Assembly (NCBI GenBank): GCA_035236585.1
Contig: CP141126.1
Coordinates: forward strand, 12,103,001-12,167,000
DNA from: Warburgia ugandensis
Lineage: Eukaryota > Streptophyta > Magnoliopsida > Canellales > Canellaceae
Reading direction: 5' to 3'
DNA length: 64,000 nt
Of this stretch, positions 47,001-55,512 are shown one piece after another (within the stretch, counting starts at the first letter, position 1; each line of letters begins with the position of its first letter). The notes below the pieces were generated by a model, which saw only the letters and a list, made by a program, of their open reading frames with translations, searched no databases and was not told the origin of the DNA. The translations under genes were made by a program, and so were the position numbers.

Positions 47001-47190
47001 TTTCGAGGGGATGCTCTAGCAGCCCTTGCCCATTTTTCACTACACCCAAGATCCAATGTAGCGTGTGGCTTCTGGGAGAATGCCCTAGCAACCCTTGCCT
47101 ATTTTTCACCGCACTTGGGATCCGATGCAATGCGTCGCTTATGGGGAATGCTATAGCTCGAGAAAATGTCAGTTTTCGATTCATGTCATG
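44036..47190 (-). mobile_element. Nearly full-length RTE-type LINE (copy C), inactive
   Basis: The minus strand encodes, in order, a repeat-containing leader (47184-46950), an apurinic-type endonuclease and a reverse transcriptase. Endonuclease marks are HVATWNIGILTSKSLELVDK and IACIQE (46762-46938), then IFIGADLNNHARKEKEGYNR, SQIDFFLLR and SQHRLMVMDI (46121-46540). Reverse-transcriptase marks are KMKSGKVMEPDGIPIEVWKH (45353-46036), NQFGFMPERCTIEAI and FIDLKKGYDKVPRELIW (44912-45274), a frameshifted LFAND (about 44835), and the C-terminal LRWMSVKTRKDRTKN and LKWFGHV (44261-44446). Breaks between frames show it is dead. About 3.15 kb with one main ORF, endonuclease plus reverse transcriptase and a GATGATG-type 3' end fit the RTE clade. 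It lies just downstream of FACKEL on the opposite strand. Confidence 0.93.
46960..47150 (-). repeat. Tandem repeat, three units of about 59-60 bp, in LINE leader
   Basis: On the minus strand three units share GCNNTGCATCGGATCCCAAG-like sequence, GTGAAAAAT(A/G)GGCAAGGG and CTAGNGCAT. They translate in one frame as repeats of a 20-residue theme (HRIPSAVKNRQGLLGHSPRS). Shorter opposite-strand frames here are shadows. Confidence 0.8.
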
Positions 47191-48776
47191 TTAGGGTTGC
47201 TATAGTTTTAAGAAGTTAGAGATAATTTTCATTTCTTACTCATAAAATAATATACAAATGCATATTCATTTATGAGAAAGAAATAACAAAATTATCTTCA
47301 ACTTCTTCCTTGTCGGCTGGCACCTAACTCAAGGCCCCCCCTCCTTTGCTTAAATCTAGCAAATCATGTTACGCCTCCGTACACGCCCGTTGATCATGTC
47401 ATTTTTTCTTATATTTGCTTGTTCGTTCTAACTTATGTTTTATTTTATTTTTTTTGTCTAGTTTGTGCCTGTAACACCTGGCGTGGTGTCAAATCTTTTG
47501 TGCAAGACTTTAATGGAACCTCGTGCTTTGGTGTTTACACAACTTTGTCAACCTTGTAGCTATCGACGAAAGGCCAGATACGCATTTATTCAAAAGAGCC
47601 ATCGTAGACTGCCTTTCGAGCCACGAGTTTACTCAACTTCATGGGAAAAAATTGCAGAAGAGGATATCGGATCAGCACTGGAATCCTTTGCATCTTCAAA
47701 TGAGAAACATCAAGGACAACCATTGGGTCTTCTGCAAACTGTTAACTAGAATCATAAAGGTCACTATTAGCTCTAAGCCTGATCTCACGCTGAGTTGAAG
47801 GCAGATAAAGAAAAAAAAATGTACCGAAGCTCCCACCTATGTGAGATTCGGTGTAGTAAAAATAGGCTGAGAAAGACACACAAAGCTGTAATAAACAGGT
47901 CTTCCAATTCTCTTAAAACCAAGTTGACTGGATTCTACTACTTGACCCCTGGACTCGCCCCTTCTGCTTTAAGTAAATCCGATTCAGCACTTCAAATTCG
48001 GCACTCCCAATTTAATATTATTGTCTAATCTAATCTGTTCATCATGATAATTCTTTAGATCTACTTATTGTACCAAAATAGGGATCCAGTACAAACCCAA
48101 TCAGTTGGATGACTCCAAACTAATTGAAACTTAAACTAAAAACATCCAATGAACTTCTCTAACATATCTAAGCTATTTCAAACATGATAATTTACTTAGT
48201 TCAACACGCATAAAAAAATTAGGTGTGAACTTCTTCTCATGCTTACGAATCTTGGTAGATGCCAATATATATAAAGGAAGTCCTGATGGGTGTACGTGCT
48301 CTTAGGCATGTGAAGAAGTCCATGATCTTTTTTCTTTTCTTTTTTTCATACATGAGATATATTTTTTATATCTAACTTGTTAATCATGCTCTTTGTGCCT
48401 AGAAATCAATGCATTTAGATAATTCTAAGCACTTGTTTTGGGTATTTGAAAAAATTAAAAATAGATGCTCACTATTTTTTGCTTATTGAAACCTAGACTA
48501 AAAGTGTCCAATGAAGGCGAAATTTGATCTTCGGCCAATCTAAGCTATTTTAAACATGATGGATGAGTTTTTTGGGGCATAGTCTATCTAAGGATGGACT
48601 TAAAAGATGAACGGTCAGATCACAAAAAATCTGGGGCCTCCTTATACTTTAGTCATCTGCATTATACCCTTAAATCACTCCATTTAGCTATCCTAAGATC
48701 TTTTTTTTGTTGATCTAATGATGAAAATAGACCATTGTTGGGTCATCTTTTAACAATTTCTTTGGAAGCTAGCAAA
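47191..48776. other. Intergenic, nothing recognised
   Basis: AT-rich sequence. Overlapping open frames around 47465-48028 have no recognisable domain; they may be an old transposon remnant. Confidence 0.35.
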
Positions 48777-48925
48777 TGTCTTGTGCAGTTGGTCGTAAAC
48801 AACTCGGCATCTTCCTTGAAATATGCTTTATTGCAAGTTTGAATAATCACTTTCTCCTTTGATCGGGATTAGAATTAAGAATATTTGTGAGTCTTGCTTT
48901 GTAATTCTTCAGTTCATTTGGAAAC
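48777..48925 (+). mobile_element. tRNA-derived repeat, second family, copy 1
   Basis: Closely similar to 51262-51410. Shared landmarks in order are GTTGGTCGTAAACAACTCGG (box A zone), TTGCAAGTTTGAATAATCA (box B zone), GATTAGAATTAAGAATAT and TGCTTTGTAATTCTTC. The head resembles a tRNA but the element is not Au-like. Confidence 0.65.
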
Positions 48926-49438
48926 TAGAAACCTTTAGTCTTTACATTCTCTTTCACATTAGGGATTACTCTCTATAGTAGATAAAGAGTTGTATCGTCT
49001 GTTAAGTTGGCTACAATTTTATCTTAATTGATCATATTTTCCCCTAAAAGAAACCCGAATCCTTCATACATGACCTTGAGCTTCTATCCAAAGATCACTC
49101 CACCAAAAGTTACAAGTTCAACCCAAATGTGAAAATTCTGATTGTACTACTCAAACCGTGATCTCATTGGGCTCGACAGTCAAGCAAGCGTAATCATTTG
49201 ATGGCGCAAATCTTATGCCATATCTTGGACATTTTGGCTGCCCACCTAGAACTACAATGGTTAGGATCTTCCAATGGAGACCAGCTTGGATCGTAGCCTA
49301 GCCAAGCTGAGGAACTCAGTGATTTAGATCACCTAAAGTCCGGGACCCAGTTGTATTTTTGGCCGACTTATACTTTTTGGGCAGGGCCCCGCCAACTAAA
49401 AGTGATATATTATTCCATGTCAGATATCACTTGCTTTC
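48926..49438. other. Intergenic, nothing recognised
   Basis: No coding or repeat structure seen. Confidence 0.35.
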
Positions 49439-49450
49439 TTTGATTCTATA

Positions 49451-49624
49451 AAAAAAAAAGGCAGTCCCAGTGCATGAAGTTTCTGCCTATGCGGGGTCTA
49501 GGGAACGTGCAGGCCACGTGAGCCTAAAGTATACAGTTTTACTTTGCATTTTGTAAGAGATTGTTTTCACACCTTGCTCAAGGTCACGCAACGACGACTT
49601 TTATCTTTGCGCCAAGGCTCCCTT
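49451..49624 (-). mobile_element. Full-length Au SINE with near-perfect target duplication
   Basis: The minus strand runs AAGGGAGCCTTGGCGCAAAG, an eroded box B zone (GCGTGACCTTGAGCAAGG), a GCAAAGTAAAAC core, and GGGACTGCCTTTTTTTT. TTTGATTCTATA (49439-49450) and TTTGATTCCATA (49630-49641) form the target duplication with one mismatch. Confidence 0.9.
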
Positions 49625-49891
49625 ATTTATTTGATTCCATAATCTATTTCAAAATAAAAAAATAAAAGTCACCTTTTGCTCCCTTTAGTCCAATTCCCTC
49701 AATTTCGCCCTTACCAAGCAATTCCAAGACACTGTCAAATATTACCAATTATATGTTTGGGGTTGACAATCCATTCATGCTTTGATAGGAACTTTAGGCC
49801 CCCTCCACGATCAACCTAACAATCACCCAAAGCTTCTCTCTCTTCCTAGCTTGTCTCCTTTTCCCATTTTTAATTCAAATCGATAATGAGT

Positions 49892-49995
49892 TGCAGGTGA
49901 CATTGATTGACTGAAAAAAATTTTCTAAGTACTATTTTCTCTAACTTTTTTTGCTTTTTACATTTTTTCCAGTCAACCAAATATCACCTACTCTT
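49892..49995. mobile_element. Hairpin MITE, copy 1
   Basis: About 100 bp with long inverted ends: GCAGGTGACATTGATTGACT at the left and the complement of GTAGGTGATATTTGGTTGAC at the right, around a T-rich centre. It is related to the copies at 50065 and 53752. Confidence 0.75.
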
Positions 49996-50064
49996 TGCAT
50001 ACACGCACACATATATCTGTGTGGGGGAGGAGAGTAATTTCAGCAAGAATTTGCAGGTGTAACA

Positions 50065-50165
50065 TGTAGGTGACATTTGATTGGCTAGGAAAAAGTTCTA
50101 ACTGTCATTTTTTCTTATTTTTTTTGTTTTCTACTTTTTTTCAGCCAATCAAATATCATCTGAAC
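50065..50165. mobile_element. Hairpin MITE, copy 2
   Basis: The left end GTAGGTGACATTTGATTGGC and the complement of the right end (CAGATGATATTTGATTGGCT) pair along about 30 bases. It lies only 70 bases from copy 1. Confidence 0.78.
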
Positions 50166-50718
50166 AGTGTGTATATATATTGTCCACATTGTGTAAAGTA
50201 AGGCGTTTTTTATTCTTAAGCTCGTCTTTTTATGATGATATTGGCCTTTGGAAAGAAAGCCATGCCCACTAACGGCACTTGGCTTTCTCCTCCTACTTGG
50301 CATACTTATTTTAATGCGAGCCCCCTAATACTGCTACACCTTCTCCATTATATCACTTTACGGGGACTTACTGTTTGATGATCGAAACAGAGCCCACGGC
50401 TATTCGACAATTCGATGCTAGTTATGTGATTGGTATCTTGCAGATGAAGGTTCAGTAAGCATTTGCTTATTTGAATGATTGTATGGTACTTGTACTGATA
50501 ACTGCAATGAAATTCATGTGTTAGGAAACGTAAATACCAGGCCCAACCATTTGATGGGTGCTCCAATGATTTATCTAATATGCCCAAAAGCCTCGTGCAC
50601 CACATGATCAGTCAAGTTTTTAGAGTGAGACTCTCAAGCTTTGAAGGGGTAGCCCTTTCAAATGCGAGATTTGTTTAGTATCATCCAATGATTGAGGCAT
50701 GGTTTAGAATTAGATGTG
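50166..50718. other. Intergenic, nothing recognised
   Basis: No supported gene; the minus-strand frames over this part have no recognisable features. Confidence 0.35.
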
Positions 50719-50893
50719 AAGGGGAGCCTTGGCGCAATGGTAAAGTTATCGTCATATGATCTTGAGGTCATGAGTTCAAGGCGTGAAAATAGCCTCTTGC
50801 AAAAATGCAAGGTAAGGCTACATAATATAGACCCTTGCAGTCCTCCCCTTCCCCGGACCGTGCATATGCAGGAACTTGCACTGGGGCTGGCTT
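50719..50893 (+). mobile_element. Full-length Au SINE
   Basis: It carries GGGGAGCCTTGGCGCAATGG, GAGGTCATGAGTTCAAGGCG, TAGCCTCTTGCAAAAATGCA, AGGTAAGGCTAC, CCCCTTCCCCGGACCGTGCA and the 3' end GCACTGGGGCTGGCTT. It is the most complete consensus-like copy here. The overlapping frames on both strands are by-products. Confidence 0.95.
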
Positions 50894-51261
50894 GTATCAG
50901 ATAAATGATCTGATTATCCAAAAGATGCAAATTGTATATGGATGTCAGAATGTTGATAGGCGAGACTTCAGCGCACTCAACAATGGCACCATGCTTATCT
51001 CAAGCTGAGCTTACTATAATTTTGCAAAACTAGTTTTCATGGATAAACCAAGTTAGTCTAAGACATGCACCAGTTCTAATTGCTACGAGTTTGCAAATAC
51101 GCCACTCTTGTCTACTCTGGCAACATCCATCTACCTGAATTTGTGATCGGATTAGGATCCTTACCAACTTGCATTATCTGATTTTAAGGAAAACAACATA
51201 CAATAATCTTATGCAAGAATATCTGTCATTAATTTGTCAAAGTTAAGAATGCCAATTTGCC
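50894..51261. other. Intergenic, nothing recognised
   Basis: No feature seen. Confidence 0.35.
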
Positions 51262-51410
51262 AACCCATGTCTCGCCTAGTTGGTCACATACAACTCGACA
51301 TCTCCATTGAAATACGCTTTGTTGCGAGTTCGAGTCATCATTTTCTCTTTTAGCCATGGATTAGAGTTAGAGTGTGCGTGAGTATTTGCTTTGTAATTCT
51401 TCTGAGTCCC
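51262..51410 (+). mobile_element. tRNA-derived repeat, second family, copy 2
   Basis: Better preserved than copy 1: CTCGCCTAGTTGGTCACATA (box A zone), TTGTTGCGAGTTCGAGTCAT (box B zone; GAGTTCGAGTC is near consensus), then GATTAGAGTTAGAGTGTG and TTTGCTTTGTAATTCTTC. Confidence 0.7.
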
Positions 51411-51734
51411 AGACCTCATAACTTATTGAATCCATTATAACGCTTAAATTGCCCTATTTCAGAATCAAAGATTCAAGAGGTTGCGGGTTCAAGTCCACTT
51501 GCAATTCAACTAAAAAGAAGTTTGGCCCTCGTATTCTCCTTAAAGTATAATTAGGAAAATCTCACCAGAATAATTAAGATGTTTAGTGATATGGATAAGC
51601 CCAACTCTTCTTGTGGTCACTTTTTATTCTTTAATGAAAGCAAGACAGGCTAATGTGTTAGGTCCCATATCTAATTTTGTGACTCCAAAAAGTTGGATCC
51701 ACTCCATATTTTCTTCGCTTAGATAGAATTTTAA

Positions 51735-51840
51735 CAGTAAAAATTGTCGTCGTGTGACCTTGAGGTTACGGGTTTATGTGGTCCTCTCCTTCCTCGAATA
51801 AAGCATAAGCGAAAACTTTGTGCACCTAGGCTGCCCTTTT
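51735..51840 (+). mobile_element. Au SINE with internal deletion
   Basis: TGTCGTCGTGTGACCTTGAG and GTTACGGGTTTATG (box B zone) run directly into GTGGTCCTCTCCTTCCTC and GTGCACCTAGGCTGCCCTTTT. The CTCTTGCA...AAGGCTG core is deleted. Confidence 0.8.
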
Positions 51841-52506
51841 AATAGAATTTCAGTCTCAAACTTCCTTGTCCATCAACTAGATAGCAACAGGCCAAGGGAA
51901 ACAAGCTGTATCGTGATCTACCTCACAATACCATTTTCCCAAGTGAAAAGTGCTATAAATATTTAAAAACCCATACCACGCGACTTCTATGCAGGGCGTT
52001 GTCTCTTATAATCTTCACTTTCCCTGTCAATGGAAAATAAAAAATACCAACTAATCTGCCGTTAGACATGGACATGTCAAAAAATTCTTTCTTTGACAAA
52101 CTTCCAATTGAAATAGTTTAAATTTTTTATTTTTTATAATGGTGGTGGATGCTTGAAATAGTTTAAATACATAGTTAAATAATCAGAGTGAAAAGGCAGT
52201 ATACAACGTTTATGAAGCCATTAGAGGCCGAGGCACATCGGACTACAGGCCATGTGCCCATCCCTTTTGTACTAAATATATGATAGTGAGATGGCGCCTC
52301 AAGCAAACCACATAAACATGAATCCTACTTTCTCTCTGCACAATTCAGAAGAATCATTCCTATCTGCTAGCCTCTGGGTTCAAATAGGAAAATGTAGCAT
52401 AAGTAAATCTTACAGAATTATGGAGCCATCTTGCATGGTCCTGGTGCCATCTAGAAGAGAAATCCAATCCATTACATTCAGCACAGTAAAACTCCTTAAT
52501 GATTTA
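51841..52506. other. Intergenic, nothing recognised
   Basis: AT-rich; the frame starting at 52291 runs into the SINE and is not supported. Confidence 0.35.
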
Positions 52507-52687
52507 GACCATTTTTGCACAACGGTAGAGTTATCGTCGTATGACCTTGAGGTCATGGGTTTAGGCGAGGAAACAGCCTCTTACAAAATGAAAGGTAAGG
52601 CTCATACTATTGACCCTTGTGGTCCGCCCCTTTTCTGGCCCCTGCATACGTGGGGGCTTCATGCACTGGGGCTGCCCATTTTTTTTG
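52507..52687 (+). mobile_element. Full-length Au SINE
   Basis: The head is altered (GACCATTTTTGCACAACGG), then TATGACCTTGAGGTCATGGG, AAACAGCCTCTTACAAAATG, CCCTTGTGGTCCGCCCCTTT, GGGGCTTCATGCACTGGGGC and TGCCCATTTTTTTT follow. Confidence 0.92.
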
Positions 52688-53302
52688 TGTGACCAAAGTG
52701 AAGGATCTATATGGTTAGGTCAAGGTGGGATTGACTATGACAGGCTGATAACTACTGAATGCTTTTAGCATTTTATTTTTTTTGAGCCAGAAATCAAGAT
52801 AATTTATTTCTGTGTAAATTTTCAAAGATCCAAAATAAGTTGTTAGGATTATCTAAATACAATAATTTCTCATTAGTTATCTAATTTTTGTATGCACACA
52901 ATGAACGGCTCAGATCTTCTATAAAAATATCCTAGGGGCCGCATGTACTCTTTGAGATGCATAGGAGCGTGTACCTATTGGGACTGTACATGGTGCAAAC
53001 ATCTAGACGCCCAAATTTGTAGCTTCTGAGATAAAAAGTGTCTCTGGATGTTACAATACAACAAACAGCGCCTACTCCTCGAGTGCTTGACACAATATCA
53101 TTTCACCTTTTTCTTGCTTTTCCATGTCACTTTCGAGCGCGTCCTACTGTTGATGCCTTTCTTTGCCCCCTGCCGTTTCTAACAGGCACCACTTCTTTCC
53201 TGCTGTTAAAGCCCGCTCCCTCAGTCGCGTTGAAGAGTGTTACCCTTTCTCATAACATGATTGTCCTGTGGTATGGCCTTGGTACGTAGATTTATACCCC
53301 CA
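52688..53302. other. Intergenic, nothing recognised
   Basis: The open frame 53038-53289 has no recognisable domain; it could be a fragment of an old coding repeat but I cannot place it. Confidence 0.35.
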
Positions 53303-53316
53303 TACCTGCAGTTATT

Positions 53317-53482
53317 TACAGAAGGAGTCTTGGCACAATGGTAAAATTATTGTCGCGGTATAATAGAAATAATTTTTTGTAAAAATACAAGGTAAGGCTG
53401 CGAATTATAAACCCTTGTGGTCCGCCTCTTTCTCAGACCTTACATATACAGGAACTTAGTGCATTGAGGCTGCCTTTTTTTT
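53317..53482 (+). mobile_element. Full-length Au SINE with target duplication
   Basis: A perfect 14-base duplication, TACCTGCAGTTATT, lies at 53303-53316 and 53483-53496. The body has AGGAGTCTTGGCACAATGGT, an eroded box B zone, GTAAAAATACAAGGTAAGGC, CCCTTGTGGTCCGCCTC and GAGGCTGCCTTTTTTT. Box B is lost, so it cannot be transcribed normally. Confidence 0.93.
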
Positions 53483-53751
53483 TACCTGCAGTTATTGACA
53501 CATCTAAATTGTTGGGATCATGGCTTACATTCCATGACATGCAAACCTACTTATTTTTTGTCCCAAAATGAAAGACATTATTACTAGTTAATCTTCTCAA
53601 GAAAATGGTGAGTTTTATGTGATGCAATTTCTTAGTCCCCCATTTAGAAATAACATATGTTTCTCTCTCTTTCATTGAATCTATATAAGCTGTCATTCTA
53701 AGACCAATCAACATTTTCATTCTTAGAATACTCTCTCTCTCCCTCTCTCTT

Positions 53752-53863
53752 TAAGGAGTAGGTGATATTTAATTAGCTAGAAAAAGGTAAAAAATAAAAA
53801 AAGTTAAAAGAAAAAAGACAGTTAGAAACTTTTTTCCAACTAATCAAATGTCACATACTCTTT
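53752..53863. mobile_element. Hairpin MITE, copy 3
   Basis: The left end AGGAGTAGGTGATATTTAAT and the complement of the right end (AAAGAGTATGTGACATTTGA) pair along about 35 bases; the centre is A-rich. TTA/TAA-like flanks hint at a 3-bp target duplication but this is not secure. Confidence 0.75.
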
Positions 53864-55400
53864 ATACCTGTATCTCCTTGTTGAAATTACCATTGCTCTA
53901 TATGTATGCATGTGTGAATGTATGTATGTATATGGTTGTCTTCTCTTTCTCTGTCTATTTATGTACACACACTCACCAAAAGGGGTCAACATGACAAAAT
54001 TAGGGTTAAGAAACACGTTAAACACTTAAGAGTATATTCTTTTGAAATTGCTTAAGCTCTTTTTAGCTAATGTAGACTATAATAACTGCAAAACTTCTCC
54101 ACTTGTTTGGAGATTTTTAGGCTTTAGTGATCTCTAATACCGAAAACTTACCAGGGGGGCATGAGGCATTTTAACTCCTTGTTAGAACATCAACACATAT
54201 CGTTTCTACTCGTTAAGAATGGTTTAGATGGGCTATATACCAAATTTCATGTCCATAAAATGCTTTCGGCCTACATTTATTTGCGCTAAGAATTACGAAC
54301 ATTAATTTATCATAAAAGTTGAAAGACTCAAACTCTTTAGAATCATTATCCACTTCTTCTATTCCACAAAAAAAAATAAAAAATAAAATCCACTTCTTCC
54401 ATGCCTGACAAGATAAAGTTTGTTTGTTTGCTTGTTTTTATATATATATATTTTTCCCTTCTTGGTTACAGTAAAGAATACATGATACATGCTTGGATCT
54501 TAGAAAAAAGAAAAAGCAAAAAATGCTGTAGAATGGCACGTGCTTCTCCACACACTTAAGAATAGTGTATCCTACTACTCTTTATGCATTTAAGATAATT
54601 TAATAAAAAGGAATGCAAACTGACTCCAAAGGAAAGGAATGCATGTCCAACAAATCACATTTTTTCTGAGCCCACCTTTGCATAATTCAAGCAGCTCCTC
54701 TTCTTACATCACATCTAAAAATCTGATGGATCTCATGAATCAAAAGGCAAATGGATTGGTTGATTTTACTGTCTAATAAATTGTGACTGAAAATAAACTT
54801 TGATGCCTAGAGTCATCCAATCTGCCTGCATTTTGATCGACTAATTATCCAAAGGTGGAGCAAGGAGATGAACATGTTTGATTCCTCTTAACATAATTTC
54901 TAATGTGAGAGGTGGTGATATGCAGAGAATCCTTCACATATATTCCAATTCATCATAAACAGGCCAATTCACACATATCCCAATTCACCGTAAACATGTA
55001 CCTTTTTTTTTAGAAAACTGCTTCTTCGTTAGAGTTTTGGTAGAGAAAAAATGCCGGTATAATCCGATAGTCAAGTAGATTACCCTCAAACTTAGAATTA
55101 TGCCAACACAATAACCTGCTTTCAAGCCAGTCTTGTGCACCCATAATTATTCTAAAAAATCGTAAATAGAAAACGCTGGTCAGATAGCCCCAGAAAGGGC
55201 TGAGAGGAGATAATTTAATTTGGTTTTACTAAGATGCGGAATATCTTGTATCTTTCCCCAAACTTTTATCCTTACATCATCCGAATAGACGGGCTTTAGA
55301 CTGCCCACCGCCCTCTCCCCTCCTTAGTTGTCTCTTTTGGCGTTTTTCCCTCGCTCTTCCCTTCCGCGGCCCCGTTCTCACTCTCACACTCTCTCTGTCT
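53864..55400. other. Intergenic region and presumed NAT12 promoter
   Basis: AT-rich to about 55250, with TA microsatellites near 54440, then C/T-rich toward the gene. No transposon was recognised. Confidence 0.35.
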
Positions 55401-55415
55401 TCTCTCTCCTCTTCA

Positions 55416-55454
55416 AAACCCTACAAATCCGCAGAAAACCTCGTCAAAACCCTA
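55416..55454 (+). promoter_or_regulatory. Two telo-box motifs in NAT12 5' leader
   Basis: AAACCCTA occurs at 55416-55423 and 55447-55454, within a C/T-rich leader. Telo-boxes are common near transcription starts of plant genes expressed in dividing cells. The motif is seen; its role here is inferred. Confidence 0.6.
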
Positions 55455-55488
55455 AACATCGATCAGATCTGCGTGCATTTCTCCCGTA

Positions 55489-55500
55489 ATGCAGCTCTAA
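55489..55500 (+). CDS. Minimal upstream ORF (3 codons) before NAT12
   Basis: ATG CAG CTC TAA lies 12 bases before the NAT12 start, inside the presumed leader. It encodes Met-Gln-Leu only. If the leader includes it, ribosomes would have to re-initiate very soon or scan past it. Confidence 0.4.
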   Translation: MQL

Positions 55501-55512
55501 CTCGGGCGAGAA

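Noticed and set aside
47465..48028. Overlapping plus-strand frames that might be a small gene
   Set aside because: No recognisable domain, no splice structure that extends them, and competing frames of similar length.
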